The notes under the pieces: generated by a model | Told to the model about the DNA's origin: nothing | The model's input: the letters and a program-made list of their open reading frames with translations, nothing else | Database searches by the model: none | Made by a program: the position numbers and the translations under genes | Part shown: positions 1-9,025 of the stretch, piece after piece | Numbering within the stretch: position 1 is the first letter of the stretch | Layout of the letters: each line of letters opens with the position of its first letter | DNA from: Stenotrophomonas sp. ESTM1D_MKCIP4_1 | Lineage (GTDB): Bacteria > Pseudomonadota > Gammaproteobacteria > Xanthomonadales > Xanthomonadaceae | Length of the DNA: 64,000 nt | NCBI RefSeq assembly: GCF_003086895.1 | Contig: NZ_CP026004.1 | Coordinates: 2,702,731-2,766,730 of the forward strand | Direction: 5' to 3'

Positions 1-2
1 CC

Positions 3-860
3 GAACTGGTCGACTACATCGACTGGACACCGTTTTTCCAGGCCTGGGAGCTGGCCGGCAAGTACCCGGCCATCCTCACCGACGAGATTGTCGGCAGCCA
101 GGCCAGCGAGCTGTACCGCGATGCGCGTGCGATGCTCACACGGATCGTCGATGAGAAGTGGCTGCAGGCCAAGGCCGTGTTCGGCCTGTGGCCGGCCAAC
201 AGCGTCGGCGATGACGTGCGTGTGCAGCACCCGCAGGGCGAAGCCACCCTGCATTTCCTGCGCCAGCAGGTGGACAAGCCCGCCGAGCGCCCGGACTTCT
301 GCCTGGCCGACTTCATCGCCCCGGCCGACAGCGGCCGGCAGGACTGGATCGGCGCGTTCGCGGTCACTGCCGGCATCGGCATCGACGCCCACGTGGCGCG
401 CTTCGAGGCCGAGCATGACGACTACAACGCGATCCTGTTGAAGGCCCTTGCCGACCGCTTTGCCGAAGCCCTGGCCGAGCGCCTGCACCAGCGCGTGCGT
501 ACGGAATTCTGGGGCTACGACCACGCCGAGACGCTGGACAACGAGGCGCTGATCGACGAGCAGTACCGCGGCATCCGCCCCGCGCCGGGCTACCCCGCCT
601 GCCCCGAGCACAGCGAGAAGCGCCGCCTGTTCGACCTGCTGCAGGCCGAGGCCAACGCCAGCATGTCGCTGACCGAAAGCTTCGCCATGCTGCCGACGGC
701 AGCGGTATCGGGCTACTACTTCAGCCACCCGCAGAGCCAGTATTTCGTGGTTGGCCGCCTCAGCCGCGAGCAGGTGAGCGACTACGCCCGCCGCAAGGGT
801 GTGGACCGCGCCCAGGCCGAACGCTGGCTGGCGTCCAACCTCGACTACGACCCCGAATGA
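3..860 (+). CDS. metH: Cobalamin-dependent methionine synthase, C-terminal part (5' truncated by window edge)
   Basis: MetH transfers a methyl group from methyltetrahydrofolate to homocysteine via cobalamin in the cytoplasm. The visible 285 residues correspond to the C-terminal activation (AdoMet-binding) domain, which reductively remethylates inactive cob(II)alamin. The diagnostic segment [12 protein letters not shown] lies about 95 residues before the end, followed by [21 protein letters not shown] and the typical ending [12 protein letters not shown], close to the E. coli MetH C terminus. The frame is open to the left edge, so the catalytic, folate and cobalamin domains lie outside. The stop TGA is followed at once by a long inverted repeat. 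Confidence 0.96.
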   Translation, partial: ELVDYIDWTPFFQAWELAGKYPAILTDEIVGSQASELYRDARAMLTRIVDEKWLQAKAVFGLWPANSVGDDVRVQHPQGEATLHFLRQQVDKPAERPDFCLADFIAPADSGRQDWIGAFAVTAGIGIDAHVARFEAEHDDYNAILLKALADRFAEALAERLHQRVRTEFWGYDHAETLDNEALIDEQYRGIRPAPGYPACPEHSEKRRLFDLLQAEANASMSLTESFAMLPTAAVSGYYFSHPQSQYFVVGRLSREQVSDYARRKGVDRAQAERWLASNLDYDPE

Positions 861-866
861 CGCAAG

Positions 867-927
867 AAGGGGACGGAGGGGATCAAGTCGTTTGTGCCAC
901 CAACGACTTGATCCCCTCCGTGCCCTT
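867..927. repeat. Long inverted repeat, GGGGACGGAGGGGAT family, copy 1
   Basis: Two 26-nt arms (867-892 and 902-927) are complementary with a single mismatch around a 9-nt loop. The arms start AAGGGGACGGAGGGGATCAA. A second member of the family is the perfect palindrome at 51552-51613. The centre of the arm differs between copies (CAA here, TAT there) and the partner arm changes to match, so the stem is kept. It lies in the metH to MFS gap and may act as a terminator or mobile REP-like element. Confidence 0.85.
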
Positions 928-946
928 TTTGCTTCATCATTCCGCG

Positions 947-2134
947 ATGACCGTTCCCGCTGCCCGCCTGTCCAGCTTCTACCTGTTCTATTACGCGGCG
1001 CTGGGCGCCTTCACGCCGTACTGGAGCCTGTTCCTCACCGCGCGCGGCATGAGCGTCACCGCCATCAGCGTGATGATGGGGCTGTGGTACGCCACCCGTG
1101 TGGTGGCGCCCAGTACCTGGACGTCGTTGGCGGCGGCCTCGCCCCGCCCGATCCGCCTGCTGCGGGTGGGCTGCGTGCTGACATTGCTGAGTTTCGCGGT
1201 GTTCCTGCTGCCGATGCCACAGCCGTGGATGTACCCGGCGATGGTGGTGTTCTGCTTCTTCTACAACGCCGTGATGCCGCAGTTCGAGTCGATCACCCTG
1301 ACCCACCTGGGCAGCGACAGCCATCGCTACGGCTTGATCCGGGTCTGGGGCTCGCTGGGCTTCATCGCCATCGTCACCCTGTTTGGCTGGTTGATCGAAG
1401 GCGATGGCACGCAGAGCCGCGCCGGGCTGTTGCCGTGGATGATGCTGCCCCTGTTCGCGCTGCTGGTTGCTTCGGCCTTCAGCAACCAGTACGCGCGTGG
1501 CATCGGCAAGGCCGAGGGTGATGCCAGCGGCTTCTGGCAGATCGTGCGCCGGCCGCCGGTGCTGGCGTTCTTCCTGGCCGCCTTCATGGAACAGTTGTCA
1601 TTCGGGCCGTACTACACGTTCTTTTCGGTCTACATGGATCACCACGGCTACCGCACGTCCACGCTCGGCCTGCTGTGGACCATCGGCGTGGTGTTCGAGG
1701 TGGGCGTGTTCTTCACCATCGGCCGCTTTTTCCGCCGCTACGACGCCAGCTGGATGCTGCTGATCGCCCTGGTCAGCTCGTGCCTGCGCTGGGCGGTGAC
1801 TGCATTGTTCCCGCAGAACCTGCCGGTGATGCTGCTGGCACAGACGGCGCACGCGCTGGGGTTTGCCGCCTTCTTCGCTGCCGCCATGCAGATGCTGGCC
1901 ACCTACTTCCCGGGCCGGCTCAACGGCCACGGCCAGGGCCTGCTGTACGGTTTCTCGTCCGGCGTCGGCGGTGTGCTCGGCGCGCTCATCGCCGGCCAGC
2001 TGTGGACCATCGACCAGGGCCGCACGGCGTTCCTGGCGGGCAGCGGCTTTGCCTTGGTCGGCGCCCTGCTGTGCTTCTTCGCGCTGAGCCTGCCGCTGAT
2101 CCGCGCGCGACGCAGCGCCCACCGCGCGCCGTAA
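947..2134 (+). CDS. Major facilitator superfamily transporter (HcaT/MFS_1-like)
   Basis: The product is a 395-residue inner-membrane protein with about 12 hydrophobic segments, matching the MFS_1-like group that includes the phenylpropionate permease HcaT and nucleoside-proton symporters. The N terminus LSSFYLFYYAALGAFTPYWS and the later GLIRVWGSLGFI segment are typical of that group. Substrate cannot be told from sequence. An in-frame ATG at 857 overlaps the metH stop, but starting there would translate the inverted repeat at 867-927, so the ATG at 947, directly before the first membrane helix, is preferred. A hairpin follows the stop. Confidence 0.85.
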   Translation: MTVPAARLSSFYLFYYAALGAFTPYWSLFLTARGMSVTAISVMMGLWYATRVVAPSTWTSLAAASPRPIRLLRVGCVLTLLSFAVFLLPMPQPWMYPAMVVFCFFYNAVMPQFESITLTHLGSDSHRYGLIRVWGSLGFIAIVTLFGWLIEGDGTQSRAGLLPWMMLPLFALLVASAFSNQYARGIGKAEGDASGFWQIVRRPPVLAFFLAAFMEQLSFGPYYTFFSVYMDHHGYRTSTLGLLWTIGVVFEVGVFFTIGRFFRRYDASWMLLIALVSSCLRWAVTALFPQNLPVMLLAQTAHALGFAAFFAAAMQMLATYFPGRLNGHGQGLLYGFSSGVGGVLGALIAGQLWTIDQGRTAFLAGSGFALVGALLCFFALSLPLIRARRSAHRAP

Positions 2135-2139
2135 CGAAA

Positions 2140-2160
2140 ACGCCGGGCAGTGCCCGGCGT
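2140..2160. terminator. Bidirectional hairpin between convergent genes
   Basis: The sequence ACGCCGGG-CAGTG-CCCGGCGT forms a GC-rich stem just after the MFS stop and before the convergent DUF2058 stop at 2183. There is no clear T-tract, so termination efficiency is uncertain. Confidence 0.55.
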
Positions 2161-2182
2161 CCTCGTCATCCTGCAGGTCGAC

Positions 2183-2863
2183 TTACCAGACCAGATCGTC
2201 CGGCACCTGGTACTGCGGATCGGCGTACGGATCTTCCTCGACCGGTGCGTTCGGATCGACCTTCAGCGCCACCGAGGCGGCGAACACGGCTTCGGACTGG
2301 GCCAGCAGTTCGGCCGTCACCAGCAGGTAGCGGCCATTGAGCTGGACCACGCCCAGCTCACCCGCATTGAGGGCGGTCAGCTGTGCGGCGGTCACGTAGA
2401 TGCGCTTGATCTTGCCGCCGTAGGGGAAGTGGCGGGCGATATCAGCCGCCTCGTCATTAAGCCCCTTGTCCTTCAGCAGTTCTTCCAGCTTGGCCTTGGC
2501 CTCGCGGCGCTGGCGCGCCTCTTCCTGCTTCAGGCGCTCGTTCTCGATGCGCTCTTCCTTTTCCTTCTGCGCACGGATGGCATAGGCCTTGGCCAGATCC
2601 ATCTCTTCGGCGGTGCGCGGCTTGCGCGGGCCCTGCTGGCCCGGGCCACGGGACTGGCCGGGCTTGCCCGCCGCACCTTGGCCATGGCCACGACGCTCGC
2701 CGGGCTTGTGTTCGCCCCTGCCAGCGCCCTGCGGCTTTGCGTTGCCATTGCCACCCTTGCCCTGCGGGCGGCCATCGCGGCGGGGGCCATCGTTCTTGCG
2801 CTCGGGCTTGGGCGCTGGCTTGAAGCCCAGGCCCATCAGCTGGTCGCGGAGAGTATCGCTCAT
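2183..2863 (-). CDS. DUF2058 family protein (YaiL-like)
   Basis: The 226-residue cytoplasmic protein begins MSDTLRDQLMGLGFK and ends DPQYQVPDDLVW, both hallmarks of the DUF2058/YaiL family, for which a nucleic-acid-associated role has been suggested but not firmly shown. Residues about 20-75 are a basic Gly/Arg/Lys/Pro-rich low-complexity stretch, likely disordered and possibly RNA-binding. Residues about 80-140 are highly charged (EKEERIENERLKQEEARQRR) and predicted to be a coiled coil, followed by a small folded C-terminal domain. It lies 10 nt downstream of slyX, so it probably shares the ugd-slyX transcript. Confidence 0.85.
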   Translation of the reverse strand: MSDTLRDQLMGLGFKPAPKPERKNDGPRRDGRPQGKGGNGNAKPQGAGRGEHKPGERRGHGQGAAGKPGQSRGPGQQGPRKPRTAEEMDLAKAYAIRAQKEKEERIENERLKQEEARQRREAKAKLEELLKDKGLNDEAADIARHFPYGGKIKRIYVTAAQLTALNAGELGVVQLNGRYLLVTAELLAQSEAVFAASVALKVDPNAPVEEDPYADPQYQVPDDLVW

Positions 2864-2873
2864 AAGAATCGGA

Positions 2874-3113
2874 TCAGTAGTGCGGCGGCGGCGGTTCGCT
2901 CGCCGGATCGGAAGAATTCAATGCATTGCGGACCTTGCCCAGGTCTTCCAGCAGCACGCGCAGCACATCGGCATTGCGGGTGCCCTGCATGCGCGCATCG
3001 GCCAATGCATCACTCAGTTCGGCCAGCGCATGTTCCTGGAAGGACACACGCATCTCCAGTTCGACCAGGCGCGCTTCCAGCGCCTGTTCGCGTTCACTCG
3101 GCAACTCAGACAT
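2874..3113 (-). CDS. slyX: SlyX family protein
   Basis: A 79-residue acidic protein, mostly one amphipathic helix with heptad spacing ([20 protein letters not shown]) and the family-typical proline-rich ending PPPPHY. SlyX homologues are small coiled-coil proteins of unknown function. The start at 3113 overlaps the ugd stop by 8 nt, indicating translational coupling. An upstream in-frame ATG at 3194 lies inside ugd and adds residues foreign to the family, so it was rejected. Confidence 0.85.
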   Translation of the reverse strand: MSELPSEREQALEARLVELEMRVSFQEHALAELSDALADARMQGTRNADVLRVLLEDLGKVRNALNSSDPASEPPPPHY

Positions 3114-4455
3114 GCAACGAACGCCCCCGGCCAATGCCGTAGTAAGCCAGACCCGCCGCCTCGACCTCGGAAGGGTCGTACAGGTTGCGGCCATCGAACA
3201 CCACCGCGTCCTTCAGCTGCGTGCGCAGCGCCTGGAAATCGGGGCTGCGGAACTGCTTCCACTCGGTCACCACGACCACCGCGTCGGCGCCCTGCAGGGC
3301 TTCTTCGGCACTGCCGCAGAACACCAGATCGTCGCGCTGGCCGAAAATGCGCTGCGCTTCGTGGGTGGCTTCCGGGTCGTAGGCGCGCACCGTGGCGCCG
3401 GCCTCCCAGAGCTGGGCCAGCAGGCGTCGGCTGGACGCCTCGCGCATGTCATCGGTATTGGGCTTGAAGGCCAGGCCCCAGACCGCAAACGTCCGGCCGC
3501 GCAGGCTGGCGCCCGCATCCGCGCCGTAATGGCGCTGGATGAGCTCGAACAGATGGCCCTTCTGTGCATCGTTCACGGCTTCAACCGCGTTGAGCAGCTT
3601 CGGCTCCAGGCCGTACTGCTGCGCGGTGCGGGCCAGCGCCTGCACATCCTTGGGGAAGCACGAGCCGCCGTAACCGGCGCCCGGGTAAATGAAATGCCAG
3701 CCGATGCGCGGGTCCGAACCGATGCCTTGGCGGACCTGCTCGATATCGGCGCCGACGCGCTCGGCGATGTTGGCGATTTCGTTCATGAACGAAATCTTGG
3801 TCGCCAGCATCGCGTTGGCGGCGTACTTGGTCAGCTCGGCCGAACGCACATCCATTTCCACCACGCGATCGTGGTTGCGGTTGAACGGTGCATACAGGCG
3901 GCGCATGACCGCCACCGATTCGGCGCTGGTGGCGCCGATGATGATGCGGTCCGGGCGCATGCAGTCAGCCACCGCGTCGCCTTCCTTCAGGAACTCGGGG
4001 TTGGACACCACGTCGAAGGCGATGTCGGCACCGCGCGCGGACAGTTCGGCGGCAATGGCCGCACGGACCTTGTCGGCGGTGCCCACCGGCACCGTCGACT
4101 TGTTGACCACCACGGTCGGCACCTGCATGTGCTGGCCGATGGTGCGGGCCACGGCCAGCACGTACTGCAGGTCGGCACTGCCATCCTCATCCGGCGGCGT
4201 ACCCACCGCGATGAAGACCACCTGGCCATGGCCGATGGCGGCTGCGGCATCGGTGGTGAACGCCAGCCGCGACGCGGCGTGGTTGGCCTTCACCATCGGT
4301 TCCAGCCCCGGCTCGTAGATCGGGATGATGCCCTGGTTGAGGCCATCCACCTTGGCCTGGTCGATGTCCACGCAGACCACCTGGTGCCCGGCATCCGCCA
4401 GGCAGGTCCCTGTCACCAGACCGACGTAGCCGGTACCGAAAATCGCAACGCGCAT
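3106..4455 (-). CDS. ugd: UDP-glucose 6-dehydrogenase
   Basis: The 449-residue cytoplasmic enzyme oxidises UDP-glucose to UDP-glucuronate with two NAD+, supplying exopolysaccharide and LPS precursors. The N-terminal Rossmann motif is [10 protein letters not shown] (residues 7-16), and the catalytic cysteine lies in [11 protein letters not shown] in the central domain. Length and ending fit the family. It is followed by slyX and DUF2058 with an 8-nt overlap and a 10-nt gap, so the three are probably one transcript. The FKBP isomerase upstream stops 21 nt before the ugd start and could be co-transcribed. Confidence 0.96.
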   Translation of the reverse strand: MRVAIFGTGYVGLVTGTCLADAGHQVVCVDIDQAKVDGLNQGIIPIYEPGLEPMVKANHAASRLAFTTDAAAAIGHGQVVFIAVGTPPDEDGSADLQYVLAVARTIGQHMQVPTVVVNKSTVPVGTADKVRAAIAAELSARGADIAFDVVSNPEFLKEGDAVADCMRPDRIIIGATSAESVAVMRRLYAPFNRNHDRVVEMDVRSAELTKYAANAMLATKISFMNEIANIAERVGADIEQVRQGIGSDPRIGWHFIYPGAGYGGSCFPKDVQALARTAQQYGLEPKLLNAVEAVNDAQKGHLFELIQRHYGADAGASLRGRTFAVWGLAFKPNTDDMREASSRRLLAQLWEAGATVRAYDPEATHEAQRIFGQRDDLVFCGSAEEALQGADAVVVVTEWKQFRSPDFQALRTQLKDAVVFDGRNLYDPSEVEAAGLAYYGIGRGRSLHV

Positions 4456-4476
4456 GTCCGTGCAGACTCCTGGGGC

Positions 4477-5454
4477 TTACGGCAGAACGCCCAGCAGCTC
4501 GACGTCGAAGGTCAGCGTTGCGTTCGGGCCGATCGGACCACCCGGGGTGCCGTTTTCACCATAGGCCAGTTCGCCCGGGATCCAGAAGCGGTACTTGGAA
4601 CCCACCGGCATCAGGGCGACGCCTTCGGTCCAGCCCTTGATGACCTGGTCCAGGCCGAATTCGGCCGGGCCGCGGCTGGCGGAACTATCGAACACGGTGC
4701 CGTCCAGCAGCTTGCCTTCGTAGTTCACGCGCACCTTGCTGCTCGGCAGCGGGCGCTCGCCGCTGCCCGGGCGGATCACCTGGTACTGCAGGCCCGAAGC
4801 AGTGGTCACCACGCCCGGCTGGGTCTTGTTCTTGGCCAGGAACGCGTTGCCTTCCTGACGGTTGGTCTGCGCGGCCTGGGCGGCCTTGGCCTGCATTTCG
4901 GCCTGCTTGGTGCCCATGAACGCCTGGATGGTGGCCTGTGCGTCCGCTTCGGTCATCTTCGGCTGGCCCTTGGCCAGCCCGGTGCTGATCGCTTCAAACA
5001 GCGAAGCGGTATCGATGTCGTCCTTCAGCTGGGCCAGCGACGGGCCGACCGAGTAGGAACCGATCATCTGCGCGACCTTGACGCGGTCGACCTTGGCCGG
5101 CTGCGAGCCCGGGGCCATGCCCGGAACCTGCTGGCCGTTGCGGGCCATCACGACCTGGCGCAGGGCCGCGTCGGTTGCCTTGGCCTGTTCCTGGGTGATC
5201 TGCGGCTGCAGGCCCTCGAACGAACGCTCGACAGCGGTGCGCAGGGCGGCCACATCGATTTCATCGGCGATGGGGGCGAACGACTTGGCCACATCCAGAC
5301 CGATGGCGTAGCCGAGCTTCTGCTTGGGGGAATTCAAGGTTGCGGTCTCCTTGGCGGCCGCCGGTGCGGCCGGTTGTTGCGACAGGGCGACACCGGAGGT
5401 GCCCATCGCCAGAATCAGAACCGACGCCGCTGCGCCGCGCATTCCCATCTTCAT
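4477..5454 (-). CDS. Exported FKBP-type peptidyl-prolyl isomerase (FkpA/Mip-like)
   Basis: The product has 325 residues. A signal peptide ([25 protein letters not shown]) is followed by an N-terminal dimerisation region (FKBP_N, about 35-200) and a C-terminal FKBP domain (about 215-322) with [18 protein letters not shown] and [15 protein letters not shown]. Such proteins fold or chaperone periplasmic and outer-membrane proteins; Mip homologues can act as virulence factors. The start at 5454 is chosen because the signal peptide begins there and an AGGA lies about 10 nt upstream. Upstream ATGs (to 5550) add a charged, non-exported leader. Confidence 0.92.
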   Translation of the reverse strand: MKMGMRGAAASVLILAMGTSGVALSQQPAAPAAAKETATLNSPKQKLGYAIGLDVAKSFAPIADEIDVAALRTAVERSFEGLQPQITQEQAKATDAALRQVVMARNGQQVPGMAPGSQPAKVDRVKVAQMIGSYSVGPSLAQLKDDIDTASLFEAISTGLAKGQPKMTEADAQATIQAFMGTKQAEMQAKAAQAAQTNRQEGNAFLAKNKTQPGVVTTASGLQYQVIRPGSGERPLPSSKVRVNYEGKLLDGTVFDSSASRGPAEFGLDQVIKGWTEGVALMPVGSKYRFWIPGELAYGENGTPGGPIGPNATLTFDVELLGVLP

Positions 5455-5550
5455 TCGCTGCATTCCTGGAAGTGTCTGGGCGCCGACGTCGGCGCGAAAG
5501 CAAACATTGTCGCACGCACGCCGGAGATGTCGAGGCATGCGTGCCGTCAT

Positions 5551-6138
5551 TCAATGGGTAGCCGGTGCAGCCAGCGCCTTGTCGATGGCCGCTTTCAGCT
5601 GCGGATCATCCGGGGTCACCTTGCTGGGGAACTGGGCGATGACCTTGCCATCGCGGCCCACCAGATACTTGTGGAAGTTCCAGCCGGGGGCGACGCCGGT
5701 GGCGGCGGTGAGACGCTGGTACAGCGGGGTGGCTTCCGCACCGATGACATGCACCTTCTCGAACATCGGGAACTTGACGCCATAGGTCAGCGTGCAGAAG
5801 TCCTGAATCTGCTTCTCGTCGCCGGGCTCCTGGCCCTTGAAATCGTTGGACGGGAAGCCGAGCACGGCAAAGCCCTTGCCGGCGTACTGCTTGTGCAGCG
5901 CTTCCAGGCCTTCGTACTGCGGGGTGTAGCCGCACTTGCTGGCGGTGTTGACCACCAGCAGCACCTGCCCGTGGTAGCGCTTTTCCAGATTGACCTGCTG
6001 CTTGCCTGCCAGCGGGCGGTAGCTCACATCAAGCAGGTCGGCGGCCAGGGCGCTGGCCGAACCGGCCAGGCCAAAGGCCAGCACGGTCAACAGGGACAGG
6101 CCGCGGAGGCGGCGCGGGAAGGCAGTGAGCAGAGGCAT
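5551..6138 (-). CDS. Glutathione peroxidase family protein, exported
   Basis: The 195-residue protein has an N-terminal signal peptide (about residues 1-33, ending GSASALAA). The peroxidase fold carries the redox cysteine in NTASKCGYTPQYEGL, the FPSNDF motif and WNFHKYLVGRDG. It is a Cys-type enzyme, which in bacteria generally uses thioredoxin rather than glutathione, to reduce peroxides. The signal peptide places it in the periplasm, unlike the cytoplasmic paralogue at 52302-52781. A candidate -10 (TATAGT, minus strand, 6205-6200) lies about 65 nt upstream. Confidence 0.9.
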   Translation of the reverse strand: MPLLTAFPRRLRGLSLLTVLAFGLAGSASALAADLLDVSYRPLAGKQQVNLEKRYHGQVLLVVNTASKCGYTPQYEGLEALHKQYAGKGFAVLGFPSNDFKGQEPGDEKQIQDFCTLTYGVKFPMFEKVHVIGAEATPLYQRLTAATGVAPGWNFHKYLVGRDGKVIAQFPSKVTPDDPQLKAAIDKALAAPATH

Positions 6139-6440
6139 GAGGGTCGTTCCGCGGTAGCTGTTTCAAGGGGCCGGCCCGCTCCGGCCGGGAATCGGCCGAA
6201 CTATAGCACCGGGCCCCGAAGCGCCTGCCATGGCAGCGGGCGCCTCACGGTGCACGGCGTGGCGGTTGGGCCCTGGACAGCCCCGTTGTGCGCACGGGAA
6301 CACTGCGGCATCCCTGTTCCTGAATGGATGCCGGCAGGACGCCAGCCCTTCGCAAGGCATTATCTTCTTCAGGATCAATGACTTGAATGCCACACCCTGA
6401 ATTGTGACCACCCCTGCCATCAGTTGGGTGGAATCAGGAC
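6139..6440. other. Intergenic region upstream of the ytrA operon
   Basis: About 300 nt without a convincing gene. It holds the likely leftward gpx promoter and a GC-rich dyad (GGCCGG/CCGGCC, about 6171-6186). Base composition falls towards 6340-6440, as expected for a promoter region. No conserved RNA was recognised. Confidence 0.5.
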
Positions 6441-6468
6441 TTGCACGACGGCGTGCCGGTGTTATAGT
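6441..6468 (+). promoter_or_regulatory. Promoter of the YtrA operon
   Basis: A -35 TTGCAC (6441-6446) and a -10 TATAGT (6463-6468) are separated by 16 nt. The distance to the first ATG at 6506 is consistent with a leader of about 30 nt, and a strong CAGGGGG ribosome site precedes that ATG. Confidence 0.7.
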
Positions 6469-6481
6469 TGCATACAACACC
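6458..6481. promoter_or_regulatory. Operator dyad GGTG-N16-CACC for the YtrA repressor
   Basis: GGTGTT (6458-6463) and AACACC (6476-6481) form a perfect dyad around 12 nt, with an inner GTTG-CATA-CAAC dyad. It overlaps the -10, the position expected for repression. The GGTG-N16-CACC form agrees with what I recall for YtrA-subfamily regulators in Xanthomonas. The GntR gene is second in this operon, so autoregulation is the simple reading. Confidence 0.7.
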
Positions 6482-6505
6482 AGTCACCTGAGACAGGGGG
6501 AAACC

Positions 6506-6748
6506 ATGAACATCCGGATGCGACACCGCCATACCGCCTCTGCGGTGGCGACCGTATCAACGCTGTTGGCCCTGCTCTGGCTGGCCCTGCCGGCGCCACC
6601 GGCGCCGTCCCCTTCCGACACCCCGCAGGACGCAGCACCCTTCACGGCCGGGAACGCCGAATCTTCTCCCCCTCCCCCGCGTCGGCTGCACAGCTCCCTG
6701 TTCATGCCGTACTTCTCGTTCGCACAGCCGCTGACCCCACGGAGCTGA
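6506..6748 (+). CDS. Small hypothetical protein with one membrane segment
   Basis: An 80-residue protein with a basic N terminus (MNIRMRHRH), one hydrophobic segment (about residues 12-27, VATVSTLLALLWLALP), then a Pro/Ser-rich tail ending in SSLFMPYFSFAQPLTPRS. It could be a single-pass inner-membrane protein or a poorly processed secreted one. It is the first gene after the promoter and operator, with a strong SD, and stops 2 nt before the ytrA-like start, so it is very probably real and co-transcribed. No family was recognised. Confidence 0.65.
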   Translation: MNIRMRHRHTASAVATVSTLLALLWLALPAPPAPSPSDTPQDAAPFTAGNAESSPPPPRRLHSSLFMPYFSFAQPLTPRS

Positions 6749-6750
6749 AT

Positions 6751-7110
6751 ATGAGCGACATCCAGTGGAGCGACGGCGCTCCCATCTACCGCCAGCTGAA
6801 GGAGCGCGTGATCGCCATGATGCTCGACGGAATCCTCAAGCCGGGCGATGCCCTGCCTTCGGTGCGCCAGGTGGCCGCCGATTACCAGCTCAACCCCATT
6901 ACCGTTTCGCGCGCTTACCAGGAACTGGCCGATGAAGGCCTGGTGGAAAAGCGCCGCGGTCTGGGCATGTTCATGACCGAGCAGGCCGCCACGCAGCTGC
7001 GCAGCAGCGAGCGTGACCGCTTCCTCAACGAAGAATGGCCGGCCGTCCTGGAGCGCATCCAGCGCCTGGGCCTGAGCCTCGATGAATTGCTGCCCCAGGG
7101 GAAGATCTGA
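6751..7110 (+). CDS. GntR-family transcriptional regulator, YtrA subfamily
   Basis: The 119-residue protein has an N-terminal winged helix-turn-helix (IYRQLKERVIAMMLDGILKPGDALPSVRQVA and LNPITVSRAYQELADEGLVEKRRGLGMF) and a short C-terminal helical segment of about 45 residues, the YtrA architecture. YtrA regulators repress ABC-transporter operons and usually respond to cell-envelope stress. The stop overlaps the ATG of the ABC ATPase gene (ATGA). The GGTG-N16-CACC dyad at the operon promoter is its probable site. Confidence 0.92.
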   Translation: MSDIQWSDGAPIYRQLKERVIAMMLDGILKPGDALPSVRQVAADYQLNPITVSRAYQELADEGLVEKRRGLGMFMTEQAATQLRSSERDRFLNEEWPAVLERIQRLGLSLDELLPQGKI

Positions 7111-7985
7111 TGAGTACCGTAGCGAGCGACGCCGTCATCACCGCCACAGGCCTGCGCAAGGCCTACAAGAACACCGTTGCCCTCGACAACGCCAGCTTTG
7201 CCATTCCCGCAGGCCGCATCGTCGGCCTGATCGGGCCCAATGGTGCTGGCAAGACCACCGCATTGAAGGCCATCCTCGGCCTGACCTCGGTGGAAGGCGA
7301 ACTGTCCGTGCTGGGCCGCGACCCGCGCGTGCACCGCGATGAACTGATGAAGGACATCTGCTTCATCGCCGACGTGGCCGTGCTGCCGCGCTGGCTGAAG
7401 GTACGCGAGGCCATCGATTTCGTGGCGGGCGTGCACCCGCGCTTCGACCGCGCCCGCTGCGAGCGCTTCCTGGCCAACACCAAGCTGCAGCCGAAGCAGC
7501 GCGTGCGTGAACTGTCCAAGGGCATGATCGTGCAGCTGCACCTGGCCCTGGTGATGGCCATCGACGCCCGCATCCTGGTGCTGGACGAGCCGACCCTCGG
7601 CCTGGACATCCTGTACCGCAAGGAGTTCTACCAGCGCCTGCTGGAGGACTACTTCGACGAGCAGAAGACGATCATCGTCACCACCCACCAGGTGGAGGAG
7701 ATCGAGCACATCCTCAGCGATGTGATGTTCATCCGCGATGGCCGCGTGGTGCTCAGCGCGGAGATGGACGAAGTCGGCGAGCGCTACACCGAGCTGCTGG
7801 TGGGTGCCGACCAGCTGGACACCGCCCGCGCTTTGAAGCCGATCGACGAGCGCGCGCAGGCCTTCGGCAAGACCGTGCTGCTGTATGACGGCGTGCCGCG
7901 CAGCCAGCTGTCCACCCTGGGCGAGATCCGCAATGCGGGCCTGGCCGATCTGTTCGTTGCTGTCATGAAGGGGACCTACGCATGA
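7110..7985 (+). CDS. ABC transporter ATP-binding protein (YtrB-like)
   Basis: The 291-residue ATPase has Walker A GPNGAGKT at 42-49, Walker B ILVLDE at about 155-160, and the H-loop in TTHQVEEIE. The signature is LSKGM (135-139) rather than LSGGQ, which is common in this export subfamily. Residues about 220-291 form a C-terminal extension. It pairs with the permease whose start overlaps its stop (ATGA at 7982-7985). Regulation by the YtrA repressor upstream suggests an envelope or antimicrobial-stress function; the substrate is unknown. Confidence 0.92.
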   Translation: MSTVASDAVITATGLRKAYKNTVALDNASFAIPAGRIVGLIGPNGAGKTTALKAILGLTSVEGELSVLGRDPRVHRDELMKDICFIADVAVLPRWLKVREAIDFVAGVHPRFDRARCERFLANTKLQPKQRVRELSKGMIVQLHLALVMAIDARILVLDEPTLGLDILYRKEFYQRLLEDYFDEQKTIIVTTHQVEEIEHILSDVMFIRDGRVVLSAEMDEVGERYTELLVGADQLDTARALKPIDERAQAFGKTVLLYDGVPRSQLSTLGEIRNAGLADLFVAVMKGTYA

Positions 7986-9004
7986 ATGCCGTCAACCATC
8001 CGGTCAGTCCCGCAGGCACCCTGCGCTGGCTGCTCAAGCGCGAATACTGGGAAAACCGTGGCGGCTTCCTCTACGCCCCGGTCATCGCCGGCCTCGTCTC
8101 GCTGCTGATGAGTGCCATCGGCATCGGCTTCGGCCTGTTCGCCCTGCACCGCGCCGCCCGCGACGGCGGCCTGCATATCGACGGGGAGAACGTGAACATC
8201 AACGGCCTGGACCTGGCCCTGCTGACCCGCGACATCAGTGCCAAGGACATGGCCGACCTCGGCAACGGCCTGGACCTGACCCTGGTACTGAGCTCGACCT
8301 GGCCCTTCCTGGTACTGGCCTTCGTGGTGTTCTTCTACTGCCTGGGCGCGCTGTATGACGATCGCCGCGACCGCAGCATCCTGTTCTGGAAGTCGCTGCC
8401 GCTGTCGGACACCCAGACCGTGCTGTCCAAGGTGCTCAGCGCCCTGATCGTGGCGCCGCTGGTGGCCACCCTGGCAGCCATCGTCACCATGTTCGGTTTC
8501 CTGGTCATCATCAGCATCGTCGCCCTCACCCACGGCGGCAGCCCGACCACGCTGATCTGGGGGCCGGCCAGCCCGCTCACCCTGGCGGTGGGTCTGCTGG
8601 CGTGGATTCCGGTGTTCGTGATGTGGGCCCTGCCGACCGCCGGCTGGCTGCTGCTGTGCTCGGCCTGGGCCAAGAGCAAGCCGTTCCTGTGGGCCGTGAT
8701 GCTGCCGCTGTTCGCCGGCATCATCGTCAGCACGACCAAGGCGATGAGCCTGTTCGACATGACCTCCGGCTGGTTCTGGAAGCATGTGGTCGGCCGCCTG
8801 CTGCTGGGCACCGTGCCGGGCATGGACCTGCTGTACCGCGAAGGCCTGCGTGGCAGCAACGATCTGGATTCGATCGCCGCGCTGCTGAGCCCGGCGCAGC
8901 ACCTGCGGACGCTGGCCATGCCCGACGCCTGGATCGGCGCAGCATTCGGCGTTGTCTTCATCATCCTGGCCATCCGCCTGCGCAAGCGCGCTGGCGAAAT
9001 CTGA
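7982..9004 (+). CDS. ABC transporter permease
   Basis: The 340-residue integral membrane protein has about six hydrophobic segments. One lies after residue 30 (APVIAGLVSLLMSAIGIGFGL). A periplasmic loop of about 50 residues carries DGENVNINGLDLALLTRD. Further segments lie around 100-120, 145-185, 200-235 and 245-265, with one near the end (AAFGVVFIILAIRL). It overlaps the ATPase gene by 4 nt and would form a YtrBC-like complex with it. The next gene starts 21 nt downstream with its own SD. Confidence 0.88.
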   Translation: MNAVNHPVSPAGTLRWLLKREYWENRGGFLYAPVIAGLVSLLMSAIGIGFGLFALHRAARDGGLHIDGENVNINGLDLALLTRDISAKDMADLGNGLDLTLVLSSTWPFLVLAFVVFFYCLGALYDDRRDRSILFWKSLPLSDTQTVLSKVLSALIVAPLVATLAAIVTMFGFLVIISIVALTHGGSPTTLIWGPASPLTLAVGLLAWIPVFVMWALPTAGWLLLCSAWAKSKPFLWAVMLPLFAGIIVSTTKAMSLFDMTSGWFWKHVVGRLLLGTVPGMDLLYREGLRGSNDLDSIAALLSPAQHLRTLAMPDAWIGAAFGVVFIILAIRLRKRAGEI

Positions 9005-9025
9005 TCCCTTTCCGGAGAGACCACC

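Noticed and set aside
857..946. Upstream ATG for the MFS gene overlapping the metH stop
   Set aside because: It would translate the inverted repeat at 867-927 and add a hydrophilic leader foreign to the family.
2926..6381. A 1151-codon plus-strand open frame
   Set aside because: Antisense to slyX, ugd, the FKBP gene and gpx, each of which has clear motifs.
6163..6480. Minus-strand open frame upstream of gpx
   Set aside because: No SD, no recognisable motif, and it covers the promoter and operator of the YtrA operon.
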